From Paractinoplanes deccanensis (lineage in GTDB: Bacteria > Actinomycetota > Actinomycetes > Mycobacteriales > Micromonosporaceae), in contig NZ_BOMI01000115.1 of assembly GCF_016862115.1 (NCBI RefSeq), forward strand, positions 1 to 64,000: a stretch of DNA of 64,000 bases. The letters are read 5' to 3'. The notes beneath the pieces were generated by a model. That model did not search any database, was not told the origin of the DNA, and worked only from the letters and a program-made list of their open reading frames with translations. A program made the translations under genes and the position numbers. Position 1 is the stretch's first letter. Every line of letters starts with the position of its first letter. Below, one piece after another: positions 48,367 to 55,809 of this stretch.

Positions 48367-49706
48367 GCGGCATGCATCTCGCCTTCGACCTGTCGTTCAC
48401 GCACACCGAGGGACGCTGGGCGCGGCGCGGCTCGTGGGTGGGCCGCGACTTCCCGGACCCGCGGATGTACATGGAGCTGGCCCAGACCGCCGAGCGCGCC
48501 GGCATCGGCCTGCTCTTCTTCGGCGACGGCACCGGCATCCCCGACACGTGGCGCGGCTCGATCGACGCGGCCGTGGAGTGGGGCGTGCAGTGGCCCCGGC
48601 ACGACATGAGCCCCATCATCGCGGCGATGTCGACGGTCACCTCGCACATCGGGTTCGGGCTGACGTACTCGTCGACGTTCATGCACCCGTTCTACGTGGC
48701 CCGGCTGCTGAACTCGCTCGACCACGTCACCGGCGGCCGGATCGCCTTCAACGTGGTCGCGTCGACCCGCGGGGCGGACGCGGCGAACTACGGCTTCGAC
48801 CAGCTCATGGCGCACGACATGCGCTACGAGCGGATGGAGGAGTTCATCGACGTCTGTCAGGCGCTGTGGCAGTCGGTCGACCCGGACGCCATCGTCCGCG
48901 ACCGGGAGACGGGCCGCTTCGCCGACCCGGCCAAGGTGCGGGCCATCCACCACCACGGGAAGTTCTTCGACGTTCGCGGCCCGCTGCCGAGCGTGCCGAG
49001 CCCGCAGGTCGCGCCGATGCTGGTGCAGGCCGGCAACTCGCCGCGGGGCATCGCCGCGTCGGCCCGCTTCGCCGACCTGGTCTTCGGCTTCGGCGGCAGC
49101 CTGCCGTCGCAGCGGCGGCACCGCACGATGCTGGACGCGGCGCTGCGCGAGCAGGGCCGCGACCCGGCCACGGTGGGCATCCTGTGGGCCACCCAGGTGA
49201 TCGTCGGCCGGACGATGGACGAGGCGAGAGCACGCCGCGACGAGGTGCTCAGCTTCTGGAGCGAGGAGGCGGTCGGCGCGTTCCTGTCGCACAACGCCGG
49301 CATCGACTTCTCGAAGCTGCCGTCGTCGTTCCCGCTCGGCGAGCTGCGGCGCCAGGCCGCGCAGGCGCAGGCCACCCCCGGCGGCCTGATCGGCACGCTG
49401 CTGGCCGAGCACGGCGAGGACTACCAGATGAGCCGGACGGAGTTCTTCGAGCACGGCTGGAGCAGCGCCACCGGCATGGACCACACGGTCCTCGGCGACC
49501 CGCCCACCGTGGCGGACGCGCTGCAGGAGAACTTCGAGGCGACCGGATCGCGCGGCGGCTACATGCTGTCGAGCCCGCTGGCGATGCCGTCCGGCCTGGC
49601 CGACCTCGCCGAGCTCCTGGCGCCCGAGCTGCGCAGGCGCGGTGCGCTGGCGCCACGCTACGCGGGCCGAACCTTGCGAGAGAACCTTGCGGTCACCGGC
49701 GGCTGA
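48363..49706 (+). CDS. NtaA/SnaA/DszA-family FMNH2-dependent monooxygenase
   Basis: A 447-residue luciferase-like monooxygenase of the nitrilotriacetate/dibenzothiophene-sulfone group: HLAFDLSFTHTEGRWARRGS opens the barrel, and HPFYVARLLNSLDHVTGGR and VQAGNSPRGIAASARFADL are family hallmarks. Such enzymes need a separate flavin reductase; two are encoded 2 kb downstream. ATG 48363 overlaps the hydrolase stop as ATGA. Probably attacks the imported compound or a product of the RutA-like enzyme. Confidence 0.9.
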   Translation: MSGMHLAFDLSFTHTEGRWARRGSWVGRDFPDPRMYMELAQTAERAGIGLLFFGDGTGIPDTWRGSIDAAVEWGVQWPRHDMSPIIAAMSTVTSHIGFGLTYSSTFMHPFYVARLLNSLDHVTGGRIAFNVVASTRGADAANYGFDQLMAHDMRYERMEEFIDVCQALWQSVDPDAIVRDRETGRFADPAKVRAIHHHGKFFDVRGPLPSVPSPQVAPMLVQAGNSPRGIAASARFADLVFGFGGSLPSQRRHRTMLDAALREQGRDPATVGILWATQVIVGRTMDEARARRDEVLSFWSEEAVGAFLSHNAGIDFSKLPSSFPLGELRRQAAQAQATPGGLIGTLLAEHGEDYQMSRTEFFEHGWSSATGMDHTVLGDPPTVADALQENFEATGSRGGYMLSSPLAMPSGLADLAELLAPELRRRGALAPRYAGRTLRENLAVTGG

Positions 49707-50910
49707 GCAGACCGTGCTGGTCTGCGCGCTGATCGGCACGGCGCAGATGACGTGGGGCGTCACGGTGCCGATAATGCCGTTGTACTTGGACAGCTACGGC
49801 ATGGCCGTCGGCCTGCTCGGACCGCTGGTGGCGGCCTTCGCCGTGGGGCGAATCGTCGCTAACATCCCGGCCGGGCTGGCGCTGCGCCGCCTCCCCGCCC
49901 GTGCCTACCTGCGGACGGTCCTGCTGGCGCTGGCGGCCGTGACGGCGCTGACCGGCCTGGCCACCTCGGCGCCCGCTCTGCTCGCTTTTCGCCTGGCGGC
50001 CGGCGTGCTCGGCGGCGCGGCCGTCACGGTGGGCTTCGCCCTGCTCGTGGCGGGCGCGCCGGCCGAGCGCCGGGGCGCGGCGATGGCCACGGCCACGGTC
50101 GTGCAGATGAGCACGGCCGGCGCGGGCGCGCTGCTCGGCGGCGCGGTGGTCGGGCTGGTCGGCCCGGCCTGGACGTTCGCGGTGGCGGCGCTGCCGGTGC
50201 TGGCGTGCCTGCTGTGGGACGCTGCCCGGCCGGCGGCGCGCTACTGGTCCTTCGGGACAACGGCCGATCGTGGGACACACCGGCCGCTGCCGGGGCGGCG
50301 ATTCGGGGCGAGGCCGAGCTGGCTGCTCCTGGCCCTGTGCGCGGAGGCGTTCGCGACGTTCTTCGTGCGGTTCGCGGGGGAGCAGGGCCTCGTTCCGGTC
50401 CTGGCCTACGAGAGCGGCGGCCTGGAGCCGTTCACCCTGGGCCTCGCGACGGCGGCCGGCACGGTGGCGAGCCTCGTGGCCATGCCGTTCATCGCCAGGT
50501 GGGTCGATGCGGGCGCTCGGGTGGCTCTGTTGGTGCCGGCCGGCACCGCCGGGGCGGTGGCGTTCCTGTGCCTGCCGTTCCTGCACGTGCCGATGGGGTT
50601 CGCGGCCGCGATCGTCGCGTATTCGCTGGCGACCGGCGTCATCGGCGTGCTGCCGGGTGTCATCACCGGCGATGCCTACCCGCCCGCGGCGGCCGGGGGA
50701 GTCATCGGGTTCACCCGCACGGCGGGAGACCTCGGCGCCGCGCTGGGGCCGCTCGCGGTCTTCGCGGTTGCCGGGTTCGCGGGGTACGAGGCCGCCTGCG
50801 CCGTGCTCGCCACCCTCTTCGTGGTCGCGGCGGGCGGTCTGGTGGCGGCTCTGCTGCGCCACCGCTCCCTCGCCACCACCACGGCCGCCGCCTTGGCGGC
50901 CGCGCGGTGA
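49687..50910 (+). CDS. MFS transporter
   Basis: About 407 residues with 12 hydrophobic segments, a major facilitator protein. The start is uncertain: TTG 49687, inside the preceding gene with a GAGAG site, or GTG 49714 just after its stop. The first helix begins almost at once either way (VCALIGTAQMTWGVTVPIM). Position in the catabolic cluster suggests uptake of a related compound or export of a product. Confidence 0.85.
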   Translation: MRSPAAEQTVLVCALIGTAQMTWGVTVPIMPLYLDSYGMAVGLLGPLVAAFAVGRIVANIPAGLALRRLPARAYLRTVLLALAAVTALTGLATSAPALLAFRLAAGVLGGAAVTVGFALLVAGAPAERRGAAMATATVVQMSTAGAGALLGGAVVGLVGPAWTFAVAALPVLACLLWDAARPAARYWSFGTTADRGTHRPLPGRRFGARPSWLLLALCAEAFATFFVRFAGEQGLVPVLAYESGGLEPFTLGLATAAGTVASLVAMPFIARWVDAGARVALLVPAGTAGAVAFLCLPFLHVPMGFAAAIVAYSLATGVIGVLPGVITGDAYPPAAAGGVIGFTRTAGDLGAALGPLAVFAVAGFAGYEAACAVLATLFVVAAGGLVAALLRHRSLATTTAAALAAAR

Positions 50911-50939
50911 CAGGAAAGACGACATGGAAGGGGAAGGGG

Positions 50940-51440
50940 ATGCGGATCCTCACGGCGCTACGGGAACACCCGGCGATGACCCCGGGCGAACTCGGCGCCC
51001 GTACGCTGTTGACCATGGATGACGACGCCGAGGAGCGTGGCTGGCGGCGGTTCGGGCCGGACAGCATCGAGCGCGCCATGCTGCTCGCCCTCAGCGCCGA
51101 GCTCGGCGTCGAGCTGCGGCCCCGTTCGATCGACCTCGGCGACGGCACCCGGCTCGAGATCGAGGGCGCCGACGAGGGGCATCGCCTGCTCGTGCAGATG
51201 GTCGGCAACCAGGGGACCTTCCGTTCCCTGCACCGCAACAAGGTGATGGCCGACATGTTCAAGCTCACCTGGCTGCGGTCCTCGATGTTCCCCGACAGCC
51301 GCATCGTGCTCTGTGTCAGCGAGACCGTCGCCCAGGTCTTCTCCCCGTCGGGCTGGACCACCCGCGCCGCCCGCGACCTCGGCATCGAGGTCCTGCTCTA
51401 CGACGCCGACGGCAAGCTGGGCACGCTCGTCCAGCCCTGA
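50940..51440 (+). CDS. Hypothetical protein
   Basis: A 166-residue soluble protein without signal or membrane segment. The ATG at 50940 follows a GGAAGGGG site; GTG 50907, overlapping the MFS stop, is an alternative. The middle (RLEIEGADEGHRLLVQMVGNQG, then HRNKVMADMFKLTWL) and the C-terminus (IEVLLYDADGKLGTLVQP) suggest a small alpha/beta nuclease-like or restriction-like fold, but no motif is decisive. No function is assigned. It closes the run begun at 43767. Confidence 0.6.
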   Translation: MRILTALREHPAMTPGELGARTLLTMDDDAEERGWRRFGPDSIERAMLLALSAELGVELRPRSIDLGDGTRLEIEGADEGHRLLVQMVGNQGTFRSLHRNKVMADMFKLTWLRSSMFPDSRIVLCVSETVAQVFSPSGWTTRAARDLGIEVLLYDADGKLGTLVQP

Positions 51441-51559
51441 GGCCGTACCCCCGAAAAAGATCTCCGCAGACGGCCGGTCTCATCCCTGATGTGCCTGGCG
51501 ACCATTCCGGACTGCTCCGCGGTGGCTGATGTTCCGTGCTAGTGAAGGAGTGCGCAGCC

Positions 51560-52057
51560 ATGCGAATCACTGTTCTCGTGGGCAATCCCAAGCCCCTGTC
51601 CCGTACGCGCCTGACCGCCGAGTCCGTCGCGGACCACTTCCCGGGCGAGGACCGCCTCGTCGTCGACCTCGCCGACCACGCGAGCCGCCTGTTCACCTGG
51701 CCCGATCCCGAGCTCGACGAGCTCACCGCCCGCGTCGCCGCCTCCGACGTGCTGATCGTGGCCTCGCCGACCTACAAGGCCACCTACACCGGGCTTCTCA
51801 AGGCCTTCCTGGACCGGTACGGGTCCAACGGCCTCGCCGGTGTCGTCGCCGTCCCGGTGATGACCGGCGCCGCCCCCGACCACGCCCTCGCGGTGGAAAC
51901 CTATCTGCGCCCCCTGCTCGTGGAGCTGGGCGCGACCGTGCCGACCCGCGGCCTCTACATGGTGATGTCCCGCATGGAGTCGCTCGCCGAGATCACCGAG
52001 GAGTGGGCCAAGGCGCACGCCGGCGTCCTGAGCGAGCTGGGGGCACGCCGTGCCTGA
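51560..52057 (+). CDS. NAD(P)H-dependent FMN reductase
   Basis: A 165-residue flavodoxin-fold reductase. VLVGNPKPLSRTRLTAES is the FMN phosphate loop and VASPTYKATYTGLLKAFLDRY matches the SsuE/FMN-reductase family. ATG 51560 has an AAGGAG site nine bases upstream. It can supply FMNH2 to the two LLM monooxygenases of the preceding cluster. Its last eight bases overlap the second reductase gene. Confidence 0.9.
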   Translation: MRITVLVGNPKPLSRTRLTAESVADHFPGEDRLVVDLADHASRLFTWPDPELDELTARVAASDVLIVASPTYKATYTGLLKAFLDRYGSNGLAGVVAVPVMTGAAPDHALAVETYLRPLLVELGATVPTRGLYMVMSRMESLAEITEEWAKAHAGVLSELGARRA

Positions 52058-52544
52058 CACCGCCATCGCGAGCCGCGAGTTCCGCCGCGTCCTGGGCGGC
52101 TTCGCCTCGGGCATCACCGTGGTGACCGCCGTCGTCGACGGCGCGCCGGTCGGCATGACCTGCCAGTCGTTCTTCAGCCTGTCGCTCGATCCGCCGCTGA
52201 TCGCCTTCTCGCCGTCGCGGGCGTCGGTGTCCTATCCGCGGATCCGCAGCGCCGGCGCGTTCTGCGTGAACATCCTGGAGGCGGGCCAGGAGCAGTTGTG
52301 CGACCAGTTCGCGCGTACCGGCACGGACAAATGGCGTGGCGTGAGCTGGCGGCCCGGCAGCACCGGAAGCCCGGTCCTGGACGGGGTTCTCGCCTCGATC
52401 GACTGCACGCTGGAGCAGGAGCACGAGACCGGCGACCACTACCTGACGATCGGGCGGGTGGTGGCGCTGGAGAGCCACCCGGACCGGCACCCGCTGCTCT
52501 ACTTCAACGGCGGCTACGAACGCCTGCACCGCCCGGCGGCCTGA
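52050..52544 (+). CDS. Flavin reductase domain protein (RutF/HpaC-like)
   Basis: A 164-residue split-barrel flavin reductase. FRRVLGGFASGITVVTA and GMTCQSFFSLSLDPPLIAFSP are hallmarks of the family, and the C-terminal HYLTIGRVV and PLLYFNGGY complete it. It starts at GTG 52050 within the end of the FMN reductase gene. RutF-type proteins regenerate reduced flavin for RutA-type monooxygenases, so this is the likely partner of the enzyme at 46598-47656. Confidence 0.92.
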   Translation: MPDTAIASREFRRVLGGFASGITVVTAVVDGAPVGMTCQSFFSLSLDPPLIAFSPSRASVSYPRIRSAGAFCVNILEAGQEQLCDQFARTGTDKWRGVSWRPGSTGSPVLDGVLASIDCTLEQEHETGDHYLTIGRVVALESHPDRHPLLYFNGGYERLHRPAA

Positions 52545-52545
52545 G

Positions 52546-53025
52546 TCAGCGCACGCGGGCCCGGTGGTCCTTCGCGAGGCCGTGCAGCTCGCACGGCTCG
52601 CGGGGCGCGCGGGGGCAGAGGACCCACAGGTCGCTCACCGAGGCGCGATAGAGCCGGTACCCGGACGGGGCGGTCACGTCGTCGCGGGTCAGCAGCGTGA
52701 CGTCGCGGCCGTCCCGCCGGGGATAGAGCGCCAGCGCCCGCTCGACGTCGCCGGCGGGCACCTCGACGGCTTCCGCGTCCGCATAGACGGCGCGCCCGTG
52801 ATAGGGCTCCACCGCGGAGTCGAAGACGGCGAAGCTGACCCGGGGCCGCTCGGCCAGGTTGACCGAGTGCCGCGCGGTCGTCTCGGAGGCCCAGAGGAAG
52901 TCGCGCTCGCCCGCCGGCGCGAAGTAGACGGGCGAGGTCCACGGCCGCCCGTCCGCGTCGACGGTGCTCAGCACCAGGTACAGGTTGGACTCGATGATGT
53001 CCCGTGCGTGCGAGGCGAGCGACAT
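52546..53025 (-). CDS. Pyridoxamine-5'-phosphate-oxidase-like split-barrel protein
   Basis: A 159-residue PNPOx-like flavin- or F420-binding protein: YLVLSTVDADGRPWTSPVYF opens the barrel, and SVNLAERPRVSFAVFD follows. No catalytic assignment is possible; the family includes F420-dependent reductases and haem-binding proteins. ATG 53025 is the natural start. It is convergent with the flavin reductase gene with one base between stops. The upstream 222-base gap holds no firm gene (only an unstarted 35-codon frame at about 53043-53160, minus strand). Confidence 0.8.
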   Translation of the reverse strand: MSLASHARDIIESNLYLVLSTVDADGRPWTSPVYFAPAGERDFLWASETTARHSVNLAERPRVSFAVFDSAVEPYHGRAVYADAEAVEVPAGDVERALALYPRRDGRDVTLLTRDDVTAPSGYRLYRASVSDLWVLCPRAPREPCELHGLAKDHRARVR

Positions 53026-53247
53026 CGTTCGATTGTGCCCCGTCAGTCCGCGGCCCGCCCGAGCCCGGCGAACGCGTCGGCCGGCTCCGGGTGGGACGCC
53101 GTCGCGGCGCGGATGACGGCGCGCCTGCGGTCGGCGGGGTCGTGTTGCAAAGCATCGGTGCGGCCCGCAACGGTTGAACGGACAGCAATATTTTGAACAA
53201 TCCCTCACGGTCTCGCCATTTTTGCCCTTGTACGGCACCATGCTCGG

Positions 53248-54138
53248 GTGCAACGAACCCAACTCGTCTCGTTGATCATTGCAGTGGTGGTGGCCGCCGG
53301 CGGTGGCACCCTGATCTATCAGGGGCTGTCGGGCAGCGAAGACTCCGCGGGGTCACCGGCCTCGCGCGGCCCGTCACCGACGCGCAGCACCGTCGATCCG
53401 GCGGTCGCCCTGCGCGCTCAGCGCCGCAAGCAGCTCACCGCGGCGCTCACGAAGCTGGCCCCGACGGTGCCCGAGTTCTCCGTCGCGGTGCTCGACCGCA
53501 AGACCGGTGAGCGGTTCGAGTTCAAGGGCACCGAGAAGTTCGACACCGCCAGCGTCGTCAAGGCGTCGATCCTCGCCTGCACGCTGCTCCAGGCTCAGGA
53601 CGACGACCGCAAGCTCACGGCGTCCCAGCGCCAGCTGACCGCCAAGTCGATCCAGAACAGCGACAACGACGCCACCACCGCGCTCTTCACCGCCCTGGGC
53701 AAGGTCTCCGGCCTGACCGCCTGCAACAAGCGCCTCGGCCTGACCCAGACCGTCGTGAACAGCGCGTGGGGCCTGACCCGCACCACCGCCGACGACCAGG
53801 TGCGCCTGCTCAGCGAGTTCGTCGACCCCAAGAGCCCGCTGTCGGTCAACTCCCGGCAGTACGCGTTCCAGCTGATGACCACCGTCGCGGAGGACCAGGA
53901 CTGGGGCGTGCCGGTCGTCGCCAAGGCCGGTGAGACCGCCACCGTCAAGAACGGCTGGGACACCCGCCAGGCCGACGGCGGCCTGTGGGCCGTCAACACG
54001 ATCGGCCGCGTCACCTCCGCCGACAAGAAGACCGACGTCTCGATCGCGGTGCTCTCCCACAACAACCAGACGTACGAGGACGGCATCGCCCTCGTCGAAA
54101 AGGTCGCCACGCTGACGAGGCAGTACCTGAAGTACTGA
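53248..54138 (+). CDS. Class A beta-lactamase-fold serine hydrolase, membrane-anchored
   Basis: A 296-residue exported protein. An N-terminal hydrophobic anchor (about 6-26) is followed by a Ser/Pro linker. The domain carries the SxxK motif (ASVVKASIL), SDN (NSDNDAT) and KNG in place of KTG (TVKNGWD), the third element of the fold. It may be a beta-lactamase or a related penicillin-binding-type esterase; the Glu of the omega loop was not confidently placed, so lactamase activity is uncertain. GTG 53248 is the start. Confidence 0.78.
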   Translation: MQRTQLVSLIIAVVVAAGGGTLIYQGLSGSEDSAGSPASRGPSPTRSTVDPAVALRAQRRKQLTAALTKLAPTVPEFSVAVLDRKTGERFEFKGTEKFDTASVVKASILACTLLQAQDDDRKLTASQRQLTAKSIQNSDNDATTALFTALGKVSGLTACNKRLGLTQTVVNSAWGLTRTTADDQVRLLSEFVDPKSPLSVNSRQYAFQLMTTVAEDQDWGVPVVAKAGETATVKNGWDTRQADGGLWAVNTIGRVTSADKKTDVSIAVLSHNNQTYEDGIALVEKVATLTRQYLKY

Positions 54139-54719
54139 TGAGCGCCGCCGTCATCGGGCAGGCGATCGGCCTGTTCGCGGTCACCAACGTCGACGACCTC
54201 CTGCTCCTCGCGCTGTACTTCGCGCAGGGCTCCGGCCGGCCGCATACGGCCCACGCCATCGCGCTCGGGCAATACCTGGGCTTCGCCGGCATCCTGGCCG
54301 TCGCGGTGGCGGCCGGGTTCGGCGCCGGCCTCCTGCCCGACGCCGTCCTCCCGTGGCTGGGCCTGCTGCCGTTGGCCCTCGGCGTCAAGGCCGCCGTCCA
54401 GTCATGGCGGCACCGCCACGACGACGAGGGCGAGTCGGAGCGGCGTCAGAACGGCCCGCGGGCGCTCGAGGTGGCCGCGGTGACCTTCGCCAACGGCGGC
54501 GACAACATCGGCGTGTACGTGCCGGTCTTCGCCACCGCGGGTGCCAGCGGCACGGCCGTCTACGCGACGGTCTTCCTCGTGCTGGTCGGGGTCTGGGTGG
54601 CGGCGGGCCGCTTCCTCGCCACCCGCCCGGTCATCGCCAGGGCGCTCAGCCGCTGGGGCCACATCGTGCTGCCCGTGGTCCTGATCGGGGTCGGGCTGCT
54701 GATCCTCCTGGAAGCCTAG
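54138..54719 (+). CDS. CadD-like cadmium-resistance family transporter
   Basis: A 193-residue membrane protein with five or six helices. VTNVDDLLLLALYFAQ and FANGGDNIGVYVPVFA are the two diagnostic motifs of the CadD family. Known members confer cadmium resistance or act on quaternary amines. ATG 54138 overlaps the preceding stop by one base. It is convergent with the GH18-like lipoprotein gene, overlapping by four bases. Confidence 0.85.
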   Translation: MSAAVIGQAIGLFAVTNVDDLLLLALYFAQGSGRPHTAHAIALGQYLGFAGILAVAVAAGFGAGLLPDAVLPWLGLLPLALGVKAAVQSWRHRHDDEGESERRQNGPRALEVAAVTFANGGDNIGVYVPVFATAGASGTAVYATVFLVLVGVWVAAGRFLATRPVIARALSRWGHIVLPVVLIGVGLLILLEA

Positions 54720-55702
54720 GTCCCGAAGGCCGCGAAGAGCGACGTGAACGCGTAGTCCGTCTGCGCGATGCCGCTGCACGAGCTGCTGACCGTGCCGTCG
54801 GCGCAGCCGTCGTTGTCGCGGTTGACCGACCAGAAGCGGACGTAGCCCAGCTCCTTCTCCTCGGCGTAGCCGAGCAGCGTCTGTGCGTTCGCGACCGTGG
54901 TGGTGGCGCCGCTGTCGTTCACGCCGATCATCGGAGTGACGCCGAGCATCGCGTACACGTCGGCGTCGCTCAGGCCGGTCCAGACGGCCGCCACGTCGTC
55001 GCGCACCGACTCGGCGGCGCCGGTCATGGCGGTGCCCCAGTCGCCGGAGCCCTCGAAGTTCATGGTCATGACGTTCACGGTGACGTCGACGCCGGCGCTC
55101 TTCATGCTCTTCAGTAGCGCGACGGCGTCGCCGGTCAGGCCGTCGCCGTCCTCCGCGACCGGCACGGTGATCGACACGACGGTGTCCCGCGCGTCCTGCA
55201 CGGCCTGCAGCGCGGTGGCCACCGTCGCCGCCGTGACCTGCTGGCCGTCGCCGATGAGGATGTCCACGTCCAGGCGGTTGCTGCCGGCGGCGTCCAGGGC
55301 TTTCTCGTACGCGGTGGCGAGCTCCGCGGCGGTGCAGACCGCCTCGAGGTACGTCCCGTCGGCCCCGCCGGTCGCCACCGTGATCTGCCCGCCCAGGTCC
55401 GCGATCGCGTCCAGGCCGGCCTGCACGTCGCTGTCGTCGAGCGCCGCCGAGCCGCCCCACGTCGCCGTGCAGTCGCCCGCGCCGTTCGCCACCACGAACG
55501 CGACCGTGTAGTCCGCCTGCCCGGTCGCCTCGGCGATGGCCGTGACGTCCGCCGTGCCGCTCTCGAGGTCGAGGTAGGGCGAGACGCGGTGGTTGCCGGT
55601 CACCGACACGCTCGGCGCCGGTGCGGCCGCGTCGTCGCCGGCGCCCGCGCATCCCGCGGCGAGCAGCAGCACGCCGGCCGCCAGACAGGACAGGACCCGC
55701 AT
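54716..55702 (-). CDS. GH18-like lipoprotein lacking the catalytic glutamate
   Basis: A 328-residue lipoprotein (signal ending LLLAAGCAG, lipid-anchored Cys18). The fold pattern follows a GH18 chitinase subgroup: VSPYLDLESG, YTVAFVVANGAGDCTATWGG, then the motif NRLDVDILIG where active members have DFDIEG. The acid/base Glu is replaced by Leu, while the Asp residues remain. ELGYVRFWSVNRDN near the end is typical. It is therefore probably a chitin-binding or otherwise non-hydrolytic surface protein. It is a single gene with its own ATG 55702. Confidence 0.8.
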   Translation of the reverse strand: MRVLSCLAAGVLLLAAGCAGAGDDAAAPAPSVSVTGNHRVSPYLDLESGTADVTAIAEATGQADYTVAFVVANGAGDCTATWGGSAALDDSDVQAGLDAIADLGGQITVATGGADGTYLEAVCTAAELATAYEKALDAAGSNRLDVDILIGDGQQVTAATVATALQAVQDARDTVVSITVPVAEDGDGLTGDAVALLKSMKSAGVDVTVNVMTMNFEGSGDWGTAMTGAAESVRDDVAAVWTGLSDADVYAMLGVTPMIGVNDSGATTTVANAQTLLGYAEEKELGYVRFWSVNRDNDGCADGTVSSSCSGIAQTDYAFTSLFAAFGT

Positions 55703-55767
55703 GTCCCCATCGTCCCATCCGCCCGTCCCCGGAACCCGGCGAATCGGCGGAGCCGGGCGGACGCGCA

Positions 55768-55794
55768 GCGGCCCGGGAGAACCTCCCGGGCCGC
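55768..55794 (-). terminator. Hairpin terminator after subtilase 1
   Basis: Twelve-base perfect arms, GCGGCCCGGGAG (55768-55779) and CTCCCGGGCCGC (55783-55794), around a three-base loop, 15 bases beyond the stop. Confidence 0.85.
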
Positions 55795-55809
55795 GTTACC
55801 GAGGAATGG

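Noticed and set aside
53043-53160. Short minus-strand frame upstream of the PNPOx-like gene
   Set aside because: Codon use looks plausible but there is no usable start codon or ribosome site; possibly the tail of a lost gene.
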